Positions 15,728-24,468 of a DNA stretch of 32,423 bases are shown piece by piece. Under the pieces are notes generated by a model. It saw only the letters and a list, made by a program, of their open reading frames with translations, was not told where the DNA came from and searched no databases. Where the stretch lies: contig DATLNM010000021.1 in NCBI GenBank assembly GCA_035536775.1, positions 1-32,423 on the forward strand. The letters are read 5' to 3'. A program made the translations under genes and the position numbers. Position 1 is the first letter of the stretch, and every line of letters starts with the position of its first letter. The stretch is from DATLNM01 sp035536775. GTDB lineage: Bacteria > Actinomycetota > CADDZG01 > WHSQ01.

Positions 15728-16944
15728 GGTGCAGCAGGCAGAGACCACACTTGGACGTCGACCTCATCACCCGTGGCAAGGTTCGTCGCTTCGATGTGGA
15801 ACAGCGCGAGCCCGCTGCATCCGACCAGGCTGGACTGGATGTGCGATCCCTGAGGGCCCAACGGCGTCGCCACGAAACTGCCATCCGCGACATCGAGGCG
15901 CACCCTCACGAAGTGAAGTCTCCCTGGTGGCTTGGTCAACGGTCCCGTCAGACGAGCCCTGATGACGGGACGCATGAAGGTGCGGAAGCCACGCAGCTTG
16001 AGGATCGCCGGTCGTACGAATTGCTCGAACCCGACGTGGATCGACACCGGATTGCCGGGAAGCCCGAGGAACGGACGCTCCCCGACGTGGCCGAGGACGA
16101 CGGGCTTGCCCGGTTGCATCGCGACACGCCAGAACTCGATGCCACCGAGCTCTTCGACCGCCGACTTGACGAAGTCGTAACGACCGACGGACACGCCGCC
16201 GGCAGAGATCACGAGGTCCGTTTCTGACGCGCCGCGGTCGAGCGCGTCCACAACAGCGCGCAGGTCGTCGGCGACGGGACCGAGCAGCACCGGTTCACCT
16301 CCCGCTTCGAGGACCAGGGTCCGGAGCGCCACGGTGTTGGAATCGCGGATCTGACCCGCGCCTGGTTCCGTCTCCGGCGCGACGAGCTCGTCACCGGTCA
16401 CCAGGACCGCGACACGGGGACGGTGATGCACCAGCACAGGAGAAAGCCCGAGCGACGCGAGGATCGCGAGCTCTCCGGGACCGAGCTCGTCACCGACGCG
16501 CACGACGACTGCCCCGTCCTCGATATCCTCGCCCGCCGATCGGATGTGACCGTGCGGGGGAGGCGGCGCTGCGATAACGACCCGCCCCTCTGCTTCGGTC
16601 GCCTGCTCCATGGGCACGACGGCGTCCGCACCTCGAGGCACGGGCGCGCCCGTCATGATCCCCATCGTCGTGCCCATGTGCACCGTGGCGTCGGTCGGAT
16701 CGCCGGCGCGCACCTCACCGATGATCGAGAGCGTCACCGGTGCGTCCGGCGTCGCATCAAGAACATCAGCCGCGCGCACGGCCCATCCGTCCATTGCAGA
16801 GTTCGCGAAGCGGGGCAGCTGATGCGGCGCGATGAGATCCTCGGCTGCCACCATCCCGAGAGCGTCGTTCACCATGACCCGCGTTGCAGGAAGCGGCTCG
16901 ATGCGCGCAAGTATGCGAGCGCGCGCCTCCTCGACGGAAAGCAT
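15724..16944 (-). CDS. moeA: Molybdopterin molybdenumtransferase
   Basis: The product is 406 residues, the usual MoeA length. MLSVEEARARIL at the N-terminus, PRFANSAMDGWAV, TGAPVPRGADAVVPMEQ, RSAGEDI, VAVLVTGDEL, SAGGVSVGRYDFVK and FLGLPGNPVS are all family motifs in the expected order. MoeA inserts molybdate into adenylylated molybdopterin. The ATG at 16944 is chosen because a TATCGT hexamer ends 7 nt upstream; a GTG at 16953 would place the start inside that hexamer. It is followed directly by mobA, so the two late steps of cofactor maturation are coupled. Confidence 0.95.
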   Translation of the reverse strand: MLSVEEARARILARIEPLPATRVMVNDALGMVAAEDLIAPHQLPRFANSAMDGWAVRAADVLDATPDAPVTLSIIGEVRAGDPTDATVHMGTTMGIMTGAPVPRGADAVVPMEQATEAEGRVVIAAPPPPHGHIRSAGEDIEDGAVVVRVGDELGPGELAILASLGLSPVLVHHRPRVAVLVTGDELVAPETEPGAGQIRDSNTVALRTLVLEAGGEPVLLGPVADDLRAVVDALDRGASETDLVISAGGVSVGRYDFVKSAVEELGGIEFWRVAMQPGKPVVLGHVGERPFLGLPGNPVSIHVGFEQFVRPAILKLRGFRTFMRPVIRARLTGPLTKPPGRLHFVRVRLDVADGSFVATPLGPQGSHIQSSLVGCSGLALFHIEATNLATGDEVDVQVWSLPAAP

Positions 16945-16951
16945 GCCTTGC

Positions 16952-16957
16952 ACGATA
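16952..16957 (-). promoter_or_regulatory. Candidate leaderless -10 element of moeA
   Basis: TATCGT ends 7 nt before the ATG at 16944, between the crotonase stop and moeA. It supports a separate transcript for moeA-mobA. Confidence 0.45.
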
Positions 16958-16972
16958 TTCCGGTTCCGCGCC

Positions 16973-17740
16973 CTACGAGCCGGTGAAGGTCGGGTCCTTC
17001 TTCTGCATGAACGCGGTCACCGCGGCACTGAAGTCGGATGAGGCCAGCATCTGCGTCTGGAACCTCGCTTCCTCATCCATCCCCGACGCGAACGGCACCG
17101 AGCCCGCGAGTTCCACTAGCTGCTTCGTCGCAAGAACAACGAGGGGAGGAGCTGTGGCCACCCTGCCGGCGAGGTCATCCACCGTAGCGTCGAGGTCGCC
17201 GGCATCGACGACGACCTCCGCGAGACCGATGCGGCCCGCGGTCTCGCCATCGATCCGTTCCTTGAGCCAGATCATCTTCTTGGCGATGCCGGGACCGACG
17301 AGTGCCGGCAGTCTCTGGGTCCCACCGAGGTCGGGAACCAACCCGTACGTGGCTTCGAGGATCCCCAGCGACGCGTCGCGTGCCACGACACGGATGTCGC
17401 AGCCGAGCGCGAGCTGGAGGCCCGCGCCGAGCGCGTGGCCGCGTATGGCGGCGATCGTCGGAAGTGGGAGGGAGGCGAGCTTGCGGAATCCGGCCTGGGC
17501 GCGTCCGATCATCTCGGCCGGGCTACCGGCGACCGACGCCAAAGCGCTCGTATCGATGCCGCTGCAGAACGAGCGACCCTCGCCGGAGATGACGACGACG
17601 CGTACATCGGACCGGGCACCGATCTCGTCGAGCGCCGCGGCGAGCCCGTCGAACACGGTCCAGTCCATCGCGTTGAGGACCTCGGGCCGGGCGAGGATGA
17701 TATCGGCGCGTCCGGCCTCATAGGAGACCTTGACCGTCAC
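16973..17740 (-). CDS. Enoyl-CoA hydratase/isomerase (crotonase) family protein
   Basis: The product is 255 residues, normal for a crotonase. The oxyanion-hole segments are FCSGIDTSAL and GHALGAGLQLALGCD, and GLVPDLGGTQRLP follows. In classical hydratases two Glu residues act in catalysis. Here the first is replaced by Gln109 (GAGLQLA) while the second is kept as Glu129 (GILEATYG). The enzyme may therefore act as an isomerase or on another acyl-CoA rather than as a standard hydratase. The GTG at 17740 overlaps the stop of the upstream gene as GTGA. No other fatty acid degradation gene is in the window. Confidence 0.87.
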   Translation of the reverse strand: MTVKVSYEAGRADIILARPEVLNAMDWTVFDGLAAALDEIGARSDVRVVVISGEGRSFCSGIDTSALASVAGSPAEMIGRAQAGFRKLASLPLPTIAAIRGHALGAGLQLALGCDIRVVARDASLGILEATYGLVPDLGGTQRLPALVGPGIAKKMIWLKERIDGETAGRIGLAEVVVDAGDLDATVDDLAGRVATAPPLVVLATKQLVELAGSVPFASGMDEEARFQTQMLASSDFSAAVTAFMQKKDPTFTGS

Positions 17741-18174
17741 GGCTTGGGCGCGTCCTCGAACGCGACGACGAACCGGTCCCCCAGCGCTTTCTTGAACAAC
17801 GGGATCGAGATGCTGTCGCGGTTGTCGCCACGTTGCCACTTGAGGCTTTCCACCGTGCCGTCCTTGAGCTTCAGGTCCAAGACTCGATAGAGGCCCGCCG
17901 CGGCCTTGTGGAGCTCTGCCGACTCGACCGTGTCGACCGGGATCAATCGGTTCCCGGCCTCCTCCTCGGCGAGATCCGCGGCCGACTTCGAACGCGCCCG
18001 TCGAGCCATCCGCTCGGCCATGACGTTGCCGAGGCCCAAGCCGATGGCCGCTCCGAGGAGAGCCGCAGCATCCTGGCTGACCGCGATCACGAGGGCATCG
18101 TCGTAGATCATGAGATGGACCTCTTGGCGGGTGAACACGCCCAGACGGTGGAGAGCCCCGATGAACTCCGACAT
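17737..18174 (-). CDS. Conserved-looking protein of unknown function with a Gly-rich membrane helix
   Basis: The product is 145 residues and I do not recognise the family. The N-terminal half has short strands (EVHLMIYDDALVIAVS). A Gly/Ala-rich helix (AAALLGAAIGLGLGNVMAE) could enter a membrane, followed by a charged RMARRARSKSAADLAEEEAG segment. The C-terminal half has strands (YRVLDLKLKDGTVESLKW, FVVAFED) that recall small PH-like folds. The ATG follows TAAGCT by 7 nt, which suggests that a leaderless transcript for the five-gene run to 14103 begins here. Confidence 0.65.
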   Translation of the reverse strand: MSEFIGALHRLGVFTRQEVHLMIYDDALVIAVSQDAAALLGAAIGLGLGNVMAERMARRARSKSAADLAEEEAGNRLIPVDTVESAELHKAAAGLYRVLDLKLKDGTVESLKWQRGDNRDSISIPLFKKALGDRFVVAFEDAPKP

Positions 18175-18181
18175 GCGGCGG

Positions 18182-18187
18182 AGCTTA
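18182..18187 (-). promoter_or_regulatory. Candidate leaderless -10 element (TAAGCT)
   Basis: TAAGCT (within TATAAGCT) ends 7 nt before the ATG at 18174. Sequence and spacing match the element at 11746-11751. Confidence 0.5.
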
Positions 18188-18227
18188 TAGCGGAGGAATA
18201 GGTCGCGGCGGGGCCAATATTGAGCGC

Positions 18228-19724
18228 ATGCTTCGAAGACTTCTGTCCCTCACCCTCTTGCTGGTCCTGGGCGCGCCCATCGCGGCGATCGCGCAGGTCC
18301 CGCCGACCCCGCCCCGGGATCAGTGGTACGCAGAGAACGACACCCGCCACTGGTCCAACGGCGATCGCGTCCGGATAGACAAGTCGTGCCTCGGCGCGCC
18401 CAGGGGTCGCCAGGTCGCGTGCTCGCTCGAGGCCTTCAAGAAGCGGCCCTTCGTCGTGATCGCTCTGATCGACTCGGGGATCAACCCGTACCACCAGGAT
18501 TTCCGTGCGCCGGAGTTCGTGCACCACCCTTCCAAGTACGTCGAGGGTTATCCCTCGGACGCCGTCGAGCTCGACCTTTCGCTGGACGTCGCCGACAAAG
18601 ATGGTTACGAGGCCGCCCGTACGGCGGACGACCTGACCTGGGCCGCCGTTCCGTCGAGCAAGCTCCACTGGATCCCCGGGACACGCATCATCGGTGCGAT
18701 CTCCAAGGGGACCGGGGGCGCCGGGGGCGACTACCCCGAACGCCGCATCCTCGATGACGGCGGGCACGGGACCGGGACCGCGAGCGTTGCAGCGGGCACC
18801 TATTTCGGGTCCAACCCCAACGCGCTGATCGTCGAGGTCGAAGGTCTCGGCGAAGCCTCGCTGGAGTGGGCAAGCACCCAGCCTTGGATCGACATCGTCT
18901 CGAACTCATGGGGTAACCAGGCGAACCTCCCTCTGGGAGACCCCGAGATGACTCGCGTCGCCGCACAGCGCGGCCAGTCCTACGTCTGGTCGGCCGGCAA
19001 CGGAGCCACCAACACGAACTCCTCGGCTGCGTTCCCTCCAGACGGGCCGGTCGAAGATCCGTGCAAGTGCAAGACACCCGACTCGGATAACTCGATAACC
19101 GACCCGTGGTCGGGGCCGTCGTGGCTCGTGACGGTGGGTGCGGCATCGCCCATCAACGGGCAGGCGCACTGGTGGCACTCCATACCCGTCGATGTGTCGT
19201 CGTTCGGATCCAAATGGCGCGCCGCAGGCGCGTTCGGAGTGACCCCAGAGATCGACTCGGACGAGAACGACGAGACGCGCGACTTCGGTGGCACTTCATG
19301 TGCGACCCCGATCACGGCAGGTGTGCTCTCCGCGATCATCGAACAGGCGCGCTTCGTTCTCGGTGACACACGCGGCGGGCAGCGACCCGGCGGCGCGGTC
19401 GCGGTCGGCTCGAAGAAGGGCTCGCTTCCCAAGGACGGTCCGCTGTCGGACGGGAAGCTGACGCGCCCGGAAGCTGAGGAGATCGTGCAGAAGACGGCGT
19501 TCCCCGTGTCTGCCGACCCCGAGCAGATCACCTGGGACTACGCGGTGCGACCGACGACGCCTCTGTACTACGTCTTCCTCGGGTACGGCGTCGTGAATGC
19601 GTCATCCAAAGCCCTCGCGCTCGACGTCTTGATGGGCAAGGAGCCGATGCCCGAGCGCGCCGAGGTCGATCAGTGGATAGCCGCCATGGATGTGCTGCGC
19701 AACGCGATCTGGGGCGAGCCTTAA
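18228..19724 (+). CDS. Exported S8 (subtilisin-like) serine peptidase
   Basis: The product is 498 residues. MLRRLLSLTLLLVLGAPIAAIAQ is a signal peptide. The catalytic triad is complete: Asp82 in ALIDSGINPYH, His180 in DDGGHGTGTASVAAG and Ser357 in GGTSCATPITAG, with the oxyanion Asn258 in WSAGNGA. The spacing of nearly 100 residues between Asp and His is longer than in subtilisin, so there is an insertion (about 95-165). No propeptide of normal length is visible between signal peptide and catalytic domain. The secreted enzyme probably degrades extracellular protein. A CAATAT hexamer, a weak -10 candidate, ends 7 nt before the ATG. The stop overlaps that of the cyclase gene in TTAA. Confidence 0.92.
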   Translation: MLRRLLSLTLLLVLGAPIAAIAQVPPTPPRDQWYAENDTRHWSNGDRVRIDKSCLGAPRGRQVACSLEAFKKRPFVVIALIDSGINPYHQDFRAPEFVHHPSKYVEGYPSDAVELDLSLDVADKDGYEAARTADDLTWAAVPSSKLHWIPGTRIIGAISKGTGGAGGDYPERRILDDGGHGTGTASVAAGTYFGSNPNALIVEVEGLGEASLEWASTQPWIDIVSNSWGNQANLPLGDPEMTRVAAQRGQSYVWSAGNGATNTNSSAAFPPDGPVEDPCKCKTPDSDNSITDPWSGPSWLVTVGAASPINGQAHWWHSIPVDVSSFGSKWRAAGAFGVTPEIDSDENDETRDFGGTSCATPITAGVLSAIIEQARFVLGDTRGGQRPGGAVAVGSKKGSLPKDGPLSDGKLTRPEAEEIVQKTAFPVSADPEQITWDYAVRPTTPLYYVFLGYGVVNASSKALALDVLMGKEPMPERAEVDQWIAAMDVLRNAIWGEP

Positions 19725-22700
19725 GCGGGCACCGCTCCGCTCATCAACCTCTCGCACATCTCGACGTGCTTCGGCATGCCGATCTGTCGGTACGTCTCGC
19801 GCGCGCCGCGTAGAAGCTCGTCGGCGCGCGCGACATCTTCAGGCCGGCCCAGCGATCGCAGGACCGCTGCCTCCAGTCGATTGATCTCGGGCTGCTCGAA
19901 CTCATGGCCGAGCTCGGCCGCCCGTGCGCGAGCGTCGCTGAAATGACGGATGGCTTCGTCGCGCTCCCCCGCGGCCCCCGCCGCGATGCCGGCGATCGTC
20001 TCGACCAAGCGGACATCCATCGCACGACCCAGCATCCCCGTCTCCTGCAGCTCGAGGACAAGGGGATAGAGCTCCCCGGCGGCCTCAACGTCACCTTGGA
20101 CAAAGAGGCCTTCGACCGAGGCCAGCAATAGGTTGACACTCCCCCAGTGGCCCTTGTGTCCCGGGGTCGGCATCGCATCCTTGTTGTCCGCGAGGATCGC
20201 ACGGGCCTCGTCGGCCTCGCCTCGGTACGCGTGCATGAGCATGAGATAGGCGAGCTGGATCTGGTGCCAGAAACCCGGGCCGTGCGTCTCGACGGCCTCA
20301 ACCATGGCCGAGAGCGCTTCGTCCCAGTCGCCGCGCCGGAATTCAAGGACCCCCTTGAAGGTAAGCGCCTGAGCGAGGTGAAGGGGACCGACGCCCCTCG
20401 AAAGCTCGAGGTCCGTTGCGACGAACTCGGCGAAGCCGTCGAGGTTACCCGTGAGGAACGCGGAGTTGGGGCGGCTGCGAAGCGCGAACACGAGCGCGCC
20501 ACCATGGCCGAGACGCCGTGCGAGGGGCTCGAGCTCATCGCCCATCTCCTCGGCTTCGTTCCAGTTCCCAACGAAGAAATGAGCGAACTGCATGAAGCCG
20601 AGGAAGTTCGCGAGGAACCACATGTCGCCCGCAGAGCGTAGGACCTCCGCGCCGGGGATGCCGAGCTCCAAGGCCTCACGCAGGTCCGCCGCCGCGTGAT
20701 GGATCAGGGCCCGCGCCAGCTTGACGTAGCCGAGAAGGGTTTCGTCGCCGATCTCGTTGGCGATCGACTCGCCTTCGTCCATCATCGCCATCGCGGTGTC
20801 GAAGTCGCCGCTGTTGGCGATGATGATGGCCGAGAGTCCGATCAGCCGCGCTCTCTCGAGAGTGACGCTGTCACCCATCGCCGCCAGACCCCGCGCCGCG
20901 ACCTCGAGGCACTCGGCCCAGCGCGACGCCCACGCAAGCTGCTCTGAGATCTCGAAGCAGACCTCGGCGATGCGCGTCGACTCGTCAAGCTCTTCGAAGA
21001 TCTCGAGGGCCGCGCGCCACTTGACGAGTGCCTCGTCGATGAAGCCGAGGCTCCGGCGCGCGATCCCCAAGCCATACAGCGCGTCGGCGCGGCCTCGTGG
21101 CGATTCGTCGGTGTAGGAGTAGGCGCTTTCGAAGAACCGAGTCGCGTCCTCGAACGCAGCCGCGGCGAGCGCTCGCTCTCCGGCCATCATCAGGTACTTG
21201 AACGTCTTTTCGGATTCTGCCGAGCCGCCGGCTTGCTCGAGGTGATTGGCGATCTCCGGCGCGTGATCCTCGAGGGTGTCGGCATAGAGCAGCTCCATGG
21301 CTTCGACGACCTTCAGATGGAGCCGGCGGCGGCGCGGGGCCGACAAGCTCGCCAGCAAGGTCTGGCGGATCAGCTCGTGCGCGAACGAGAGGGTGTCCTC
21401 GCCTCCCTCGGCCACGGAGGTGAACAGGTGGGCGCGCTCGGCTTCGTCCAACGCATCGAGGAGCGCGTCCTCGTCGAGATCGCTCAGCCTCTTTAACAAT
21501 CCGTAGGTGAACCCCCGCCCGATGACGGCGGCCGAGGCCAGCGCAGATCGCGTGCCCTCGCTCAAACGTTCGAGGCGCCGGCCGATCACGAGCCGCACCC
21601 CCTCGGGGACATCGACCTCACCGATGGCAAGCCAGCTCAGCCATGCGCCCTGCGCGTCGAACAGCTTCCCTTCCTCAGACAGATACTTGAAGACCTCTTC
21701 GACGAAGAACGGGTTTCCTTCGGTCTCTGCATAGAGCGTTTGCACGAGAGAAGGTGGTGGCTGCGCCCCGCTCAAGCCGTGCAACATCCCCGCGACCCCG
21801 TCCTCGGACAACCTCTTCAACGCGATGCGCGTCACCAACCGCTTCCGAAGCATCTCCTCGAGCGCGTCGGCGAGTGGACGAGCGACGTCGAGCTCGACAT
21901 CGCGGTAAGTACCGACCAACAGCAACGGCATCTCATGGACGCGCTCGACGATGTGGCGCAGCAATAGCATCGTCGGCTCGTCGGCCCACTGGAGGTCGTC
22001 GAGCAGCACAAGCTGAGGTCGGATAGCGGTCGCGCGCTCGAGGAACTCCGTGATGCTGTTGAAGAGATAGCGGCGCTCCTGTTCGGGCGGCAGGTCGAGC
22101 GGCGGCGGGATGTCGGGGAATTGGCGCCGCAGCTCGGGGACGATCTTCGCCACCTCTCCCGCGACATCTCCGAGGGCAGTGCGCAAGGCGTCGGAGCGCG
22201 CGGCTCCTCGTGCGGCCGACTCGAGGATCTCTACGAACGGTATGTAGGGCGAGCTGCTCTCGCTGTCGTAGCAGTGTCCGACGAGGGTCAACATCCCACG
22301 ACGAGCGCCCTCCTCCACGATCTCTTTGGCGAGGCGCGTCTTGCCGACGCCCGGCTCGCCGCCGATAACGACGAGCGATCCCTGACCCGACCGCGCTTTG
22401 TCGAGATGGCTCAACAGCTCGGCGCGCTCGGCCTCGCGGCCGACGAGCGGCGTCTGCGCTACGACAGGCGTGGCACGTGTCTCGGCGCGCGCCGAGACCT
22501 CGAACAGCTGCCGGCGGTCCGGAAAACCCTTGAGGCGGAAGCGGCCCCGGTCTTGCCATTCGACGTCTGGAACCGTCCCGGCGAGCTCTTTCACGACCCC
22601 GGCCGAAAGGATCTGTCCGCCCTTGGCCTTGGCAGCGATGCGGGCAGCGGCGTGGATCGCCTCTCCATAGAGGTCGTCACCTTCCGCGATGACCTCACCG

Positions 22701-23002
22701 GTATTGAGTCCGATTCGCACGTGGACCTCGCGTCCCGGGTTCTGGAAACAGTGCTCGTCCATGACCCGCTGGATCGCGACGGCGCACGTGACTGCCTTGC
22801 GCGCCGAATGGAACACGACGAGGAAGCCGTCACCCAGAGCTTTGACCTCGCGGCCGCCGAACTCCACAACCTGCTCGCGCACGATCGCCTCGTGCGACCG
22901 GAGGATCTCCTGGGAGTCCTCGTCACCCCACTTCGTGCGCAGCTCGGTAGAGGCCTCCACATCGGTGAAGAGGATCGTCACCGGCCCCTCGAACCCCACC
23001 AT
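19721..23002 (-). CDS. Class III nucleotide cyclase fused to AAA-type ATPase and TPR-like region
   Basis: The product is 1093 residues. Residues 1-170 are a class III cyclase catalytic domain: metal-binding Asp14 (FTDVEAST) and Asp58 (VKALGDGF), with Lys54 and Asp110 as the likely adenine-selecting pair. The transition-state Arg121 is present (AAARIA), but the usual Asn partner is His117. A signalling ATPase follows, with Walker A GEPGVGKT (215-222) and Walker B LVLLDD (331-336). The remainder, about 500-1090, is helical repeat (TPR-like) sequence, probably a ligand- or protein-sensing scaffold. There is no LuxR DNA-binding domain at the end. ATP or GTP binding probably controls cyclic-nucleotide output. 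TAGGCT ends 6 nt before the ATG. Confidence 0.9.
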   Translation of the reverse strand: MVGFEGPVTILFTDVEASTELRTKWGDEDSQEILRSHEAIVREQVVEFGGREVKALGDGFLVVFHSARKAVTCAVAIQRVMDEHCFQNPGREVHVRIGLNTGEVIAEGDDLYGEAIHAAARIAAKAKGGQILSAGVVKELAGTVPDVEWQDRGRFRLKGFPDRRQLFEVSARAETRATPVVAQTPLVGREAERAELLSHLDKARSGQGSLVVIGGEPGVGKTRLAKEIVEEGARRGMLTLVGHCYDSESSSPYIPFVEILESAARGAARSDALRTALGDVAGEVAKIVPELRRQFPDIPPPLDLPPEQERRYLFNSITEFLERATAIRPQLVLLDDLQWADEPTMLLLRHIVERVHEMPLLLVGTYRDVELDVARPLADALEEMLRKRLVTRIALKRLSEDGVAGMLHGLSGAQPPPSLVQTLYAETEGNPFFVEEVFKYLSEEGKLFDAQGAWLSWLAIGEVDVPEGVRLVIGRRLERLSEGTRSALASAAVIGRGFTYGLLKRLSDLDEDALLDALDEAERAHLFTSVAEGGEDTLSFAHELIRQTLLASLSAPRRRRLHLKVVEAMELLYADTLEDHAPEIANHLEQAGGSAESEKTFKYLMMAGERALAAAAFEDATRFFESAYSYTDESPRGRADALYGLGIARRSLGFIDEALVKWRAALEIFEELDESTRIAEVCFEISEQLAWASRWAECLEVAARGLAAMGDSVTLERARLIGLSAIIIANSGDFDTAMAMMDEGESIANEIGDETLLGYVKLARALIHHAAADLREALELGIPGAEVLRSAGDMWFLANFLGFMQFAHFFVGNWNEAEEMGDELEPLARRLGHGGALVFALRSRPNSAFLTGNLDGFAEFVATDLELSRGVGPLHLAQALTFKGVLEFRRGDWDEALSAMVEAVETHGPGFWHQIQLAYLMLMHAYRGEADEARAILADNKDAMPTPGHKGHWGSVNLLLASVEGLFVQGDVEAAGELYPLVLELQETGMLGRAMDVRLVETIAGIAAGAAGERDEAIRHFSDARARAAELGHEFEQPEINRLEAAVLRSLGRPEDVARADELLRGARETYRQIGMPKHVEMCERLMSGAVPA

Positions 23003-23008
23003 GGGAGC

Positions 23009-23014
23009 AGCCTA
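23009..23014 (-). promoter_or_regulatory. Candidate leaderless -10 element of the cyclase gene
   Basis: TAGGCT ends 6 nt before the ATG at 23002, in the 20-bp space after the metallophosphoesterase stop. Confidence 0.4.
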
Positions 23015-23022
23015 ATCGAGCG

Positions 23023-23754
23023 CTAGTCGCGCAGGTGCCCCTCTTCGTCGAGCTCGTAGACGGCGAACGCGCTCCCGATCACCTGCTGTGCGACGTTTCG
23101 AACGGGGACGCCCCCCGGGGTACGTCCGCACTCGGCGCCAGCGTGCGCGTGGCCGTGCAGAGCAAGGCTCGCGCCGGCGCTGTCGATCGCCTCGCCGAGC
23201 AGGTGGCTTCCGAGGAACGGGAAGATCTCGAGGCGCTCGCCGTCGAGGGTATCTTCGATGGGCGAATAGTGAAGCAGGGCGATCTTCACGGGCGTGTCGA
23301 GCCGCTTCAGTCCGAACGCGAGCGCGTCGGCCCGTGACTTCGTGTGCCGGATGAATGCCTTCATCTCATCTTCACCGAACTCGGTCCCGCACGCGCCGAG
23401 GAACCCGCCACCGAACCCTTTGGTGCCCGCGACCCCCACGCGCACTCCATCTACCATCACTTCGGTCTCGGCGTCGTCCAACACGGTCACGCCTGCGTTC
23501 AGGAGCGCATCGGTGATCGCCTGCTCCTCACCGAGGTGATAGTCGTGGTTGCCGAGCACGGCGATAATCGGAAGCGCGTGTCGCTCGAGCTCGTCGGCTA
23601 GTACCTGAGCTTCAGCGGCCTCACCCCAACGCGTCAGGTCCCCCGCCAGCAGGAAGATGTCGGCGCGCTTGTCCAAGCCCTCGAACGATCGCCGAAGCTC
23701 GTCATGCGAGTCGATACCGGCATGGATGTCCCCGGACGCGGCGATCTTGATCAT
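23023..23754 (-). CDS. Metallophosphoesterase (calcineurin-like)
   Basis: The product is 243 residues from the ATG at 23754; a GTG one codon upstream is equally placed. All metal-binding motifs are present: SGDIH (Asp9, His11), LLAGDL (Asp39), GNHD (69-72), the His of LLHYSP and GHAH near the C-terminus. The domain is a compact single phosphoesterase with no signal peptide, so it acts in the cytoplasm. Substrate cannot be told from sequence; relatives cleave nucleotides, cyclic nucleotides or phosphoproteins. It lies 5 bp after the nucleotidyltransferase-fold gene and 20 bp before the cyclase, so a role in cyclic-nucleotide turnover is possible but unproven. Confidence 0.9.
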   Translation of the reverse strand: MIKIAASGDIHAGIDSHDELRRSFEGLDKRADIFLLAGDLTRWGEAAEAQVLADELERHALPIIAVLGNHDYHLGEEQAITDALLNAGVTVLDDAETEVMVDGVRVGVAGTKGFGGGFLGACGTEFGEDEMKAFIRHTKSRADALAFGLKRLDTPVKIALLHYSPIEDTLDGERLEIFPFLGSHLLGEAIDSAGASLALHGHAHAGAECGRTPGGVPVRNVAQQVIGSAFAVYELDEEGHLRD

Positions 23755-23759
23755 CACGT

Positions 23760-24425
23760 TCAGGCGCTGCGCAGGATCTCGGGAGTCCCCTTTGACGCGA
23801 GGTCGATGTTCTTGACCTTGTCCCACAACTCGTTCATCGGAGCTGTGGGGACGGGGGACCCATCCGAGCGCGCGTAGAGAAGTAGTCCGAGCATCCGCTG
23901 GGGCGCGGCATCGGCGCGCCTGACGAGGTACTCCCAATCCAACTGCGTTGTATTGGCCAGCACCGACAGCGCGTTGTCCCAGTAGGGAGTGTCCGGGGAG
24001 TCGGCTACGGCGAGCGAGATGACGAGGTCTTCGGGCCCGACGACCTTGAGCTTCTGACCGAACAGCTCATGTTCCACCGCGCGCGCCACGATCTCGTCGT
24101 CGAGATGCAGCTTCTTCTTCACCGCGAAGATGAGATCGATCATGACCGGGCCCTTGAACGCTTTGTAAAGCCAGTCTGGAAAGGTCATTTCTGTTTTGTA
24201 GCCGGCCGACCCGAGGAGTTTGAGCGCGCGTTCCGCGTCCTCTTTGGTTACGAAGTAATCGAGGTCCTTGACCGCCGCCGGTTTCCCCCATTTGGATGTC
24301 GCGATCCCGCCGATCACGACATAGGGGATGTCATTGCTCTCCAGGATCGGGATGCTTTCGTGCAAGACAGCGGCGACCTCTCGATCGTGAAGCGGGTCCC
24401 CCCTGAGGTCTTCGGGATCGGTCAT
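23760..24425 (-). CDS. Nucleotidyltransferase-fold protein
   Basis: The product is 221 residues from an ATG with a GGGAGGGAG ribosome binding region upstream; longer readings lack this. VVIGGIATSKWGKPAAVKDLDYF fits the nucleotidyltransferase pattern of a Gly-Gly turn (39-40) followed by an Asp-x-Asp pair (54 and 56). A third acidic residue is Asp97 in VMIDLIF. The C-terminal part is helical (DLVISLAVAD, DWEYLVRRAD). Relatives include aminoglycoside and AbiEii/MenT-type transferases, some of them toxins, but there is no adjacent small antitoxin gene. The downstream metallophosphoesterase is probably cotranscribed. Function is not assigned. Confidence 0.75.
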   Translation of the reverse strand: MTDPEDLRGDPLHDREVAAVLHESIPILESNDIPYVVIGGIATSKWGKPAAVKDLDYFVTKEDAERALKLLGSAGYKTEMTFPDWLYKAFKGPVMIDLIFAVKKKLHLDDEIVARAVEHELFGQKLKVVGPEDLVISLAVADSPDTPYWDNALSVLANTTQLDWEYLVRRADAAPQRMLGLLLYARSDGSPVPTAPMNELWDKVKNIDLASKGTPEILRSA

Positions 24426-24468
24426 AACTCGTTTCTCCCTCCCCGGCGCGTCTGCGAAACCTCGCGTG

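Noticed and set aside
22121..23026. 301-residue plus-strand open frame opposite the cyclase domain
   Set aside because: Composition is that of a shadow frame and the minus strand carries an intact cyclase and Walker A.
23760..24425. Toxin of a nucleotidyltransferase toxin-antitoxin pair
   Set aside because: No small antitoxin gene is adjacent; the next gene is a complete metallophosphoesterase.
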